This document shows, piece after piece, positions 1-22,500 of a stretch of 22,500 bases of DNA. Both the position numbers and the translations under genes were made by a program. Position 1 is the stretch's first letter, and each line of letters starts with the position of its first letter. The stretch is taken from positions 148,769 through 171,268 of the forward strand of contig KV908472.1 of NCBI GenBank assembly GCA_002005505.1, written 5' to 3'. The notes under the pieces were generated by a model. The model saw nothing but the letters and a program-made list of their open reading frames with translations, was not told where the DNA came from and did no database searches. Source of the stretch: Botryococcus braunii (Eukaryota > Chlorophyta > Trebouxiophyceae).

Positions 1-241
1 ACCTCCTGGTGTTTCAAAGCAAGCAGGAAACCCGATCAAGCACCAGAACGAAAACAGCATGCATTGGTGGTAGCTTCAAACACCGACTGGTGTTTACCAG
101 AACCTCAGTCCCTCACGGGTATTGCCACAAACCAAGCCAATAAGCAGAGCCAAAGCACTGAGCACATGGCGAGCCAATGTTGGCAAAGCACTGTACGGAG
201 ACGCTTCTCCTGGTTGAATGTATGGAGGCAGGTGAGCTGAC
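1..241. other. DUF3054 intron; no clear exon
   Basis: On the minus strand, a frame at about 118-160 reads FGSAYWLGLWQY, which resembles the helix that follows GW in plant DUF3054 proteins, but no AG acceptor gives the required phase 1. Another frame after ctcag (LWLCLLAWFVAIP) has the right phase but a poorer match. I leave the next exon unassigned. Confidence 0.4.
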
Positions 242-369
242 CGATGAGGAAGGGCAAAGTGGCGGAGACAACTCCAGGGGGATCCAGAGGTTGGCCATGG
301 TTGGCCCGTCCAATCGCAACAAATAGGAGCAGAACGGCCACATCACCTCCCACCAGCAATGCTATGCGC
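242..369 (-). CDS. DUF3054 gene exon 3, first membrane segments
   Basis: The acceptor is gggttag and the donor ATCG|gtcagc. It contains IALLVGGDVAVLLLFVAIGR (first transmembrane helix and the G-R-x-x-H-G motif) and GVVSATLPFLI (start of the second helix). This exon carries the family recognition. Confidence 0.8.
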
Positions 370-1243
370 CTAACCCCCAGCATCCCAATCTTAAGAGTCT
401 CAGCACAGTCCCTCAGCCCACCGCAACTCAAGCTTCTGAGTCACAACACACGGGGCCATGGTTCCCCAACCCACAGAGCTGCAACAAAATGGACAGTATT
501 GGAACATATCGTGAACTTGTCACTTGTGCAGAGTGAAGCCCCAACCACGAAGGAAGCTCCTTGGCACATCAGAGGCCCTACATCAATCCCTTGCACCAAC
601 AAAACCGATAGATTCGTTTTATGCAACCTCATTCTTGGACATGGGCCTTGAAAATAAGGGCTTTTAATTACCCTAAGGCAGTGCTGTCGTCACCCCTGTC
701 CACAGCTGCAACGCCCGCCCAAGCTTCGTCTCCAAGCTTTTCTACCTTCTCAAGCTGCACGCCAGATGCAGGTCCTAAGCTACGACGGAGCGCATATACG
801 TGCGAAGAGTACTTTCTGAAATGCCCAGGGTTGTTCAGAGAACAGAGATAGGGTGTGCAACACACTGTAACAATCACACTGTAGCTACAAGAATCCCCGA
901 CGCGTAACAGCGTTCAACAGGATTTCCAGACGATGAACTTGCATTGCAAAATCAAATTTCAATGTGTTCCCTTGTGCCATCCTCTTACCTTCATGCCCTT
1001 AACGGGTAAAGGCTGGGGCCGTCTTACGCCTTCATCAGGACGTTGTGCGGAAATTGCCTCTTCCGGGATTGAGGCTCGGGCATTCCCTTCGTCCATCGCC
1101 ATGCAAATCAGCTGTTTCCTTATCAAAGGAGGAGGATGGCGCCGAAATCCTTGTGGTGGGCACATCGAAGCCCATCCTGTTGCGACACGGTTCGCAAAAC
1201 ACAGCGAACACCCGAAATTTTGTATTCCTATCATGATCATCAT
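242..1243 (-). CDS. DUF3054-family membrane protein, 5' part (3 exons, runs off left end)
   Basis: Join 1243-989, 754-672, 369-242. The phases fit: AAG|gtaaga (phase 0), TTAGG|gtaatt (phase 2), ATCG|gtcagc (phase 1). Exon 3 reads RIALLVGGDVAVLLLF and VAIGRANHG, then a second hydrophobic stretch. This matches the plant and bacterial DUF3054 pattern G-D-x-x-A-L-L-x-F-x-A-I-G-R-x-S-H-G. The function of the family is unknown; plant members are integral membrane proteins, often predicted plastidial. The 85 residues of exon 1 (MMIMIGIQNFGCSLCFANRV...) are basic, start like a transit peptide and have an in-frame TGA 39 nt upstream. The C-terminal half is missing: no unambiguous phase-1 exon is seen in 1-241. 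Confidence 0.7.
672..754 (-). CDS. DUF3054 gene exon 2, linker
   Basis: The acceptor is gcgtgcag, followed by LEKVEKLGDEAWAGVAAVDR and GDDSTALG; the donor TTAGG|gtaatt is phase 2. It is chosen because it is the only acceptor and frame here compatible with the phases of exons 1 and 3. A longer version from an upstream acceptor (aaaaKYSSHVYALRRS frame) breaks the phase with exon 1. Confidence 0.6.
989..1243 (-). CDS. DUF3054 gene exon 1, possible transit peptide
   Basis: 85 residues ending PQPLPVKGMK at a strong AAG|gtaaga donor. The first 40 residues are rich in Arg, Ser and hydrophobics with no acidic residue, as in plastid transit peptides. The start at 1243 is the first ATG after an in-frame stop. 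An acceptor-like ctttcag just upstream means an internal exon is also possible. Confidence 0.5.
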
Positions 1244-1786
1244 AGCCAGACTTATGGAAAGCCGCTCTGAAAGGATGCCTCAACTGGAGATGAGGAGATG
1301 AGGAACCTCGGACCAGCTGGCTCGGTTGCATCCCCCCTCTGCAGCCATGTACAGGCATGACGGCCGCTGGCACATGATCGGCCCCCGTCAGCAACAACAG
1401 AGATTCGAACTATGGCCTCGCATGACACGTAATCCGTAGCTTTACATGATTGCCACAGTACCAGCAACTTTGAATGCAATTAAAGCACCCTAGCAGGCCA
1501 TGCAGGCCGAGCTGGTGAAGGAGTTGCGGTTGTCAAGAGAGGCATGTAACACGGTACTGGTGAGTCGGCTCGTTTGGGGACGATGCCTGCTGTATCTAAA
1601 CTTTTTGGTTCTCTGGATTTGAAAGTGATCTCTCTCCCCGTGAGTGGCTCGCCCAGGCGCGCGCCAAAATTCTGTGGCTAGTAGTCGGATCGTCGAGGAT
1701 AGCTACGTCCGCCGCGCGACGGCGACTTTTGTAGGTATGGCATTGATGTTGTTGGATACAATTAAATTAAAGCAGTGGATTGAAAA

Positions 1787-2005
1787 CTTATTAACCTGGG
1801 GAAACTCGAGGATTTTTTGTTGATGCATTTTGGGCGCCTAAAAGCTCCGGAGGTGATATTACCTCAACTCGGTTCACTTACGATGGATATGCTCCGTGAA
1901 TTCTCAAGAGAAAGTGAATCGAGTTGAGGTAATATCACCTCCGGAGCTTCTAGACGCCCCAAATGCATCAACAAAACTTTTTCAGCTTTCTCCCAGGTTA
2001 ACAAG
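1787..2005. mobile_element. 219-bp foldback (MITE-like) element
   Basis: The ends are inverted: CTTATTAACCTGGG at 1787-1800 and CCCAGGTTAACAAG at 1992-2005, one mismatch. An inner arm of about 62 bp (about 1818-1880) pairs with about 1912-1974 with only about four mismatches. The centre is about 30 nt of loop. No coding capacity and no clear target-site duplication. It sits inside a degraded gag-like region. It could be a non-autonomous DNA transposon, a foldback element, or a hairpin (small-RNA) locus. Confidence 0.65.
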
Positions 2006-2056
2006 TATGTCCCATGTTAATAACACGGATTATCCGTCCACGTAAGCAAATCCTAA

Positions 2057-2407
2057 CTACGTTGTCACGTATGCTCAACGGCAGAAGACGTGCACCGGTT
2101 CCTTAAGGGTTTGCCTTTTGGGATGTCGACCCAACTACGGCTTAAATTTGCAGGAGCAACTGTTCCTGTGCAGTCGTATATAAATGCTTTGTGTGCACTT
2201 CGAGACCGGGTTGCAGGCCAAAGTCGGCCTTATAAGCCTAGACCAGTGACCACCTGGGACCGAAAAATGCGGGGGTGTCAAAGGGGTCCCCGTGCAAATG
2301 GCTCTCCAGGTGGTGGGGACAACACTGGTGGAACCAAGTAGCCGAAGGTATCAAATGCTTCAAATGTGGGAGAGTATGGCCACATGGCGAGGCAGTTTTC
2401 TTTTATG
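2057..2407 (+). pseudogene. Retrotransposon gag-like remnant with broken zinc knuckle
   Basis: Open from 2057 to a TAG at 2339-2341. It includes VHRFLKGLPFGMSTQLRLKF and SYINALCALRDRV, which resembles the helical end of LTR-retrotransposon Gag. Just downstream, KCFKCGR (Cys codons at 2356 and 2365) continues one frame over as YGHMARQ (His at 2381), a C-x2-C-x4-H zinc knuckle whose last Cys is Phe. At least two frameshifts and a stop show decay. Further upstream (1500-1780) short gag-like frames occur but are too broken to assign. Confidence 0.45.
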
Positions 2408-2634
2408 TAGATGATGAATAAAGGTGGACACCGCTGGGCAAGGTGCAGCACACAGATGCGCGTTGTGGCAGCACGCCAATGGTGCGCTTCCGTGTTTTAA
2501 AAGTTTATTTGGGATTCGTTCAGTCATTGTTCAAAATCGGTCATCCGGCCTCGGAAGCCTACGTTAGGTAGGACCAATTATGAATGCACTGGCCCGCAAC
2601 ATATTGCTGTCCCTTGCAGTCCTAGTGGCTGGTC

Positions 2635-3117
2635 GTGAGTAAAACTCCTTTCATTATGTATTTGGAGTGGAATGGAAACCAAGCATGTCTGTGGTGCCTG
2701 TGGCAAGGCATTCAGCAGCCTGGATTGTATGTTGAGGATGTACAAGGCCAAGGAACATATCAGTTGTGTAAGGCAAGTGTCCATTCTGCAACCATTTATA
2801 GACTCAATGAAGAGGTAAATATGGCCAAGTCAGGTGCGCTCCCGCTAAATCACCCATCAGCAACAGCAACAACAACGAGAGGGAAATTTTGCATTGCTGG
2901 CAGGCAAGTAAAAGAAGATCAACATGTGATTTTATTCATGAAGAGGAAACATTATGTGTGCAATGACTCCGGCATGAAAGATCTGCAGAAAGCGCTCCCA
3001 ACAGAACAATTCAAACTCGTTAAGATACATCGTCTTGACTGCATTCGAGACGTCATTGCTCAGAAGGTCCAGCAATACGCCGTGAACAGTTATCTGCAGC
3101 CAGGGTGCGTGCGATAA
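2635..3117 (+). other. Unassigned 160-codon open frame
   Basis: This frame opens after a TAG without an ATG (GTG first) and reads through the zinc-finger ORF in another phase. Its second half (FCIAGRQVKEDQHVILFMKR, then HRLDCIRDVIAQKVQQYAVN) has protein-like composition but no family I recognise. It ends about 60 bp before an A-tract, so a retroposed or transposon-derived piece is possible. Confidence 0.2.
2672..2818 (+). pseudogene. Degenerate C2H2 zinc-finger ORF (48 aa)
   Basis: METKHVCGACGKAFSSLDCM continues to LRMYKAKEH. Cys7-x2-Cys10-x3-Phe14 fits a C2H2 finger and His29 could be the last ligand, but the first His position is Met23. The ORF ends ATGAAGAG|gtaaat, which is also a good splice donor, so it may be an exon of a live or dead gene. 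A longer overlapping frame (2635-3117, 160 aa) is open in another phase and is not recognised. Confidence 0.3.
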
Positions 3118-3173
3118 TATTTTTGAAGAAAGCATCATCCATGCAGACTCCCATCTTTACATGGTTTACAACA

Positions 3174-3174
<1 letters not shown>

Positions 3175-3219
<45 letters not shown>

Positions 3220-3224
3220 GAAAA
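3175..3224. repeat. A-tract, about 50 nt
   Basis: Nearly pure A with two G interruptions. It could be a homopolymer repeat or the relic poly(A) tail of a retroposed sequence to its left. No target duplication was identified. Confidence 0.9.
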
Positions 3225-3240
3225 GGTGGTGAGGGCATGC

Positions 3241-4200
3241 TTGAATTGGCATCCAAAGACAAACCTTTCAGACAAGGACAGAGAATTATTAACTTGTTTG
3301 GTCATGGGCAAGTTCAAGTCCTCCGGAAGTATGGACAGGTGTGGGTGTGTGAAGGAGTTGCAATGCCATGCCGCCATCGTGGCGGGGGTTTACAATGATG
3401 TTACATCAGAATCCCTTAAGCCGACAGTTCTTATTGCAGCATTGCCATTAAGTGGGTCCATATTTCAAACCATCAACATGACTGAAGGTGTCTGGGGTGT
3501 ACAAGCTGGCACTTCAATGGCTTTTGACAATGTACTTGTCAGATGTGAGCTGTGGGTATTGCGTTGCCTTGTGAGTGATAGTGGTTTTCCCTTTTTTGCA
3601 AGCACCTACCCATTGAGTTTTGGGATCTCGAAGCACCGCGTCATTCCCCCGGCTGTACTTCCCTTGTAGCGCCTGGACCAGCCGTACAGGCCAACCCTAC
3701 CCTGTGAATACCCCAGAAAACCCCGCCTGAACCCCAACTATCCCGGCAATTTTCTTGACACAAATGCCATAACCTTTTCGTCAAGCTTGGGTGAGGGTTG
3801 AGTACTTAAGATGTGTACGTTGCAAGGGTTGCAGTAGGGTTGGAGGATGGCTCATGCCCCATCGTCCTTTTCCCTACTTTACAGACCCCCAGTCTACAGA
3901 TCACCTCAAGTTCAGGTCCTGAACACCAAGCTCCTTGACTAATGGAGGTTCTTTGTTTCGCTTTGCTCTTCATCATCAAGTGGTTTAAGGTATTTCAATG
4001 TTTTGCACGCAGGCTTTCCATTCATTCAGGATCCCTTCTTCAAAACCCACACATTCCTTGCTGTCCTCCTCGCTGGTGTAACTGAGAAGTAATTACATCT
4101 CAGTGGCAGCGTTTTCGTGTTATATGCAGCGACGAGTGTTTCCTCCTATGTACACGACAAACGTTCATGACGAATGTTTCTTGCTTTTTGTTTGTAAGAG
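3241..4200. other. Intergenic, no recognised gene
   Basis: One plus-strand frame of 147 codons (3226-3669, starting MVRACLNWHPKTNLSDKDRE) lies here. I do not recognise it, it begins within the end of the A-tract, and codon content is unremarkable. Nothing else can be supported. Confidence 0.4.
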
Positions 4201-4203
4201 AGG

Positions 4204-4271
4204 AAGGGGGGGGGGGAGAGGGAGGGAGGGAAACAGAGAGAAGGGGAGGTAGACAGACAGACAGACAGACA

Positions 4272-4334
<63 letters not shown>

Positions 4335-4410
4335 GCGCGCACACACACACACGCACGCACACGCACACACACAGTGAGAGAGAGAGAGAGTGGGGGGGGG
4401 GGGGGGGGGG
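4204..4410. repeat. Compound microsatellite: G-rich, (GACA)n, (CA)n, (GA)n, poly-G
   Basis: In order: poly-G and GA-rich flank, (GACA)n at about 4250-4271, (CA)n at about 4273-4370 with CG interruptions, (GA)n to about 4390, then 19 G at 4392-4410. All long frames here are repeat translations. Confidence 0.97.
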
Positions 4411-4762
4411 AGATCCCGAGAAAGGGCTACCAATGATAAGAAACAACCGGAAGGGTGAAGGACCATACCACTAGTGGAAAACCCCCCAGACTTGAAAATA
4501 TATGCATGATAAGGAGGAGGCCAGCCGAACACAATGTTCAGTGGGCAAAGCTCGGTTTAGATTTTCAGAGCTACCAAAGGCAGGTACACTAATAATCAAG
4601 CTTCTGTCTGTCCTGGCTGCACTGACCCTGAAGCCTCCCTCAGGATCAACGAAAGCTGCGCTTTCGAAAGGGCGCCTGCCAGAACTGTTTAACTGCACTT
4701 TAAAAGACTAACGAACCTTATCTAGGATCGATTCTCCATCTCCACTGGGTAGGGTTGGCAAC

Positions 4763-4905
4763 TGTACGGTTTCATACAGTGTACAGTGTACATATTGTAT
4801 CCCCTATACATACCGTACCCTTAGCCAGGGTACGGCTCAATGTACGATTCGTCCGGTACTAATCTGGTACACTTTTAGCACTGCACTTTCTTTTGCAGTA
4901 CAGTT
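4763..4905. promoter_or_regulatory. Cluster of nine GTAC palindromes with a 9-bp hairpin
   Basis: GTAC occurs nine times in about 145 bp, against about 0.6 expected for random sequence. Within it, CCGTACCCT (4813-4821) and AGGGTACGG (4827-4835) form a perfect 9-bp inverted repeat with a 5-nt loop. GTAC is the core bound by SBP-domain factors of the green lineage, including copper-response elements. A regulatory role is inference; there is no gene start close by. Confidence 0.35.
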
Positions 4906-5550
4906 CTTGCATCGGGACCAGAAAACCCGAAAAAATCATGTGAATAGTTTCGTGACTTCTTAGAGAATAATTTTGCCTTAAGTTGGAGAAGTCTGTTGAT
5001 TGTCTCAAACCAGTACAAAGATCATCCTGAGTTGCAAAATCGAGGCTTTTGCCCGCACTTCCAGTGACCAATTTGGGACTTGATTTGAGAATGAAGATGA
5101 CAAAATCACTAGTGTATACGGTGTTCTATCGTCATCACCAATGCATGCCAGTTCGTTTGGTGTGGTTCGCCACTTCTGTTTACATAAGTACCATACACAA
5201 GGCAAAAATACGGCAACTTGTCAACCCTACTTCTGGGAGAGCAACGAGCCAATGAGAAGAACCACCTGGATATGGGGTATCAGCTGATGGACACAATGTC
5301 TGCAGCCCTCAAGCCTCCTATCTTTTGCGACGGCTGCAAGTTACCACTACTTCTGGAGCGTTATGCAACTTCAACTCTCAGACAGTAGGCACAATAAGTG
5401 CAGTGTCACACCCACTCTACGTACACCGACTGCCGCACTGTCGCATCCACAGTCGTTGAACTGCAAGTGGAGTTCAACCCAACTGCCGCTGTTAGACACT
5501 TCTCTTCAACTCACCCTGTGGGCTCAACTACGCTCCTTCAGGTTCAACAT

Positions 5551-5555
5551 TTACA
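5551..5555 (-). terminator. Possible TGTAA poly(A) signal of the DUF5054 gene
   Basis: TGTAA on the minus strand about 160 nt after the stop codon. TGTAA is the usual polyadenylation signal in many green algae. A pentamer this short occurs often by chance, so this is only a candidate. Confidence 0.2.
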
Positions 5556-5715
5556 ACTTCTTCCTTCGTTACTACAATCTTGATTGGTGTTCTCTTTCAG
5601 AGCAATTACTCTTGCAAAGTTCATCACTCCCTACACACCTCTCACAAGCACTATCCAAAGCAAACCTGCGGGCAAATCCTCGCCGTAACCTGCAGGCAGG
5701 CACTGAGGCGCTCAC

Positions 5716-21361
<15,646 letters not shown>

Positions 21362-21899
21362 TTATCGACTATGGTCATGCACTACCCGACAAGTCCTACC
21401 CCGACCCCAGAGATACCGCCCGAGTGTTTGGTATCAATATCCACTCTAAGCTTGCCGGCAATGATTTTGAATGGACTGTTCCGGGTGTGGCGCCCTTCAA
21501 GCTCTTAATTTATTCAGCCAGTTGTCCGGCGAGATTTCGACTATGTAGACAACCGTCAAAGCCTCTTCCCCGAATTTTACATATCAAATTACCCCTGAAA
21601 TGATTGAACAGAAAATATGGTGCCGCACAGTTAAATTATTGTAAGCTGCGCGTTGGCTGTTTTGCAGCTTCTAGGCTTGCAATGACGAACCTTGCAAACC
21701 TGTACGTTCGCAACAGCCGAAATTGGAACCGTACTTTCAAATTGGAAATCGTTCCCGTGACCTGGCACGTGGGAGTCCCACGGTGGAGTTCATACGGGCG
21801 TGACGGGCGCGTTACCGTACCCCCTTGGAGTGAGACCTGCGGCGGCTTGAGTTTGAGTCATAGACTGTGGGGCAGAAGCGTTGCGCAGGCTCTAACAAG
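21362..21899. promoter_or_regulatory. Divergent promoter interval between the DUF5054 gene and RPS9
   Basis: The 538 bp between the two start codons must contain both 5' UTRs and both core promoters unless untranslated exons lie elsewhere. It has no microsatellite, unlike almost every other non-coding stretch here. I see no clear TATA box for either side. A short direct repeat AAATTGGAA occurs twice at about 21720-21750. A plus-strand frame through the left half is antisense to exon 1 and is not taken as a gene. Confidence 0.6.
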
Positions 21900-22316
21900 A
21901 TGCCGCACATTTCGTTTTACCGTAACTGTAAGTCTCCAGTCCCTGTGTAAGAGGGTTACCCTGTCACAGTTTGCCTTCACGGGTTGGTGATCTGTGAAGG
22001 CGGCTGTACCTTTGGGTTTGATGTGCCACTCATGGGCTTATCATCTCTGGCTTATAGCTGGCTAACTCTATGATGGTTACATATGCTTAGTTTTGTCCGT
22101 GGATTGAAGGTAATTTTTCAACCGATTTGCTCTGTCCCTTCCATCAGTTGAATGACGGTTTCTTACTGGTGTGCAGACGGTAAAACATTTAAGAAGCCCC
22201 GACGTCCTTTTGAGAAGGAGCGGCTTGACTCAGAGCTTTTCAACGTCGGCACTTTTGGCCTGCGAAACAAGCGAGAACTATGGCGCGTGCAGATGGCCTT
22301 ATCAAAGATTCGAAAT
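21900..22316 (+). CDS. RPS9: Cytosolic 40S ribosomal protein S9 (uS4), first two exons
   Basis: Join 21900-21927 and 22177-22316, continuing beyond the window after AAT|gtaagc. Exon 1 is ATG plus eight codons and one base ([10 protein letters not shown]) with donor T|gtaagt. Exon 2 follows tgtgcag and reads [20 protein letters not shown], then [20 protein letters not shown] and LSKIRN. S9 is a component of the small ribosomal subunit body and binds 18S rRNA. The N-terminus is nearly identical to plant S9 ([18 protein letters not shown]). The ATG has A at -3 (aacaagATG). One oddity is FNVGTF where S9 normally has K-L-V-G-E-Y. About 55 of the usual 190 or so residues are present. Confidence 0.96.
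21928..22176 (+). other. RPS9 intron 1
   Basis: A 249-bp GT-AG intron starting 28 nt after the ATG, in the position often seen for a first intron of ribosomal protein genes. No convincing C/D or H/ACA snoRNA was found in it. Confidence 0.9.
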
Positions 22317-22500
22317 GTAAGCCTGAGCAATGACTTAGTAAATATCTACACTATCATATATTTAACAGGCATACAGTATATAGAATCGATCAGGGCAGGG
22401 TGGTGCCTCTTGCCTGTGTCCCATAGATCACGAAGGGGAGTTCAGGAAGAAAGGATGTTACAAAAACCCAGATCTACGTGTGTCCGGGATAGGGACGGGA

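Larger units (their letters stand above)
4411..5715. other. Intergenic between DUF5054 stop and microsatellite
   Basis: Besides the GTAC cluster, there is a small perfect hairpin (CGAAAGC at 4650-4656 with GCTTTCG at 4660-4666). The part next to 5715 should hold the 3' UTR of the DUF5054 gene. A plus-strand frame over 5363-5992 is antisense to exon 17 and of low complexity. No gene is supported. Confidence 0.5.

Noticed and set aside
105..431. Reading DUF3054 exon 3 as one 108-codon ORF
   Set aside because: The sequence loses family likeness after LPFLI, exactly at a phase-1 gtcagc donor, and its start lies upstream of a phase-matched acceptor.
4471..4711. Overlapping plus and minus frames of about 70 codons
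   Set aside because: Short, unrecognised, without splice context; typical chance ORFs.
21928..22176. snoRNA inside RPS9 intron 1
   Set aside because: A TATGATGG resembles a C box but there is no paired D box or terminal stem, and no H/ACA fold was evident by eye.

Overview
This is eukaryotic nuclear DNA with intron-rich genes, GT-AG splice junctions and very many simple repeats. Three protein genes can be read. The S9 start ([20 protein letters not shown]) is very close to land-plant S9, and the DUF3054 protein is of the type seen in plants and plastid-bearing organisms. I therefore infer the green lineage, probably a large-genome streptophyte or other green alga. The species cannot be fixed from the window.

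Layout. (1) 1-1243, minus strand: 5' part of a DUF3054-family membrane-protein gene, with three phase-compatible exons running off the left edge. (2) 1244-5715: intergenic DNA with a frameshifted retrotransposon gag-like remnant, a 219-bp foldback element inside it, a degenerate C2H2 zinc-finger ORF, an A-tract, a compound microsatellite and a dense cluster of GTAC palindromes. (3) 5716-21361, minus strand: one complete 17-exon gene for a predicted 851-aa secreted glycoside-hydrolase-38-like protein (DUF5054 type). All 16 junctions are GT-AG and phase-consistent. Only about 16% of the gene is coding. (4) 21362-21899: a 538-bp divergent promoter interval. (5) 21900-22500, plus strand: first two coding exons of the gene for cytosolic ribosomal protein S9 (uS4), running off the right edge.

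Nearly all the long THTHTH, CVCVCV and SLSLSL reading frames are (CA)n, (GT)n and (CT)n microsatellites in introns of the DUF5054 gene. Several introns also carry their own unrelated minisatellite. The three genes do not form an obvious pathway. The clearest linkage is the head-to-head arrangement of the hydrolase-like gene and RPS9. The main result is the reconstruction of the 17-exon gene, which single-frame ORF calling breaks into unrecognisable pieces.
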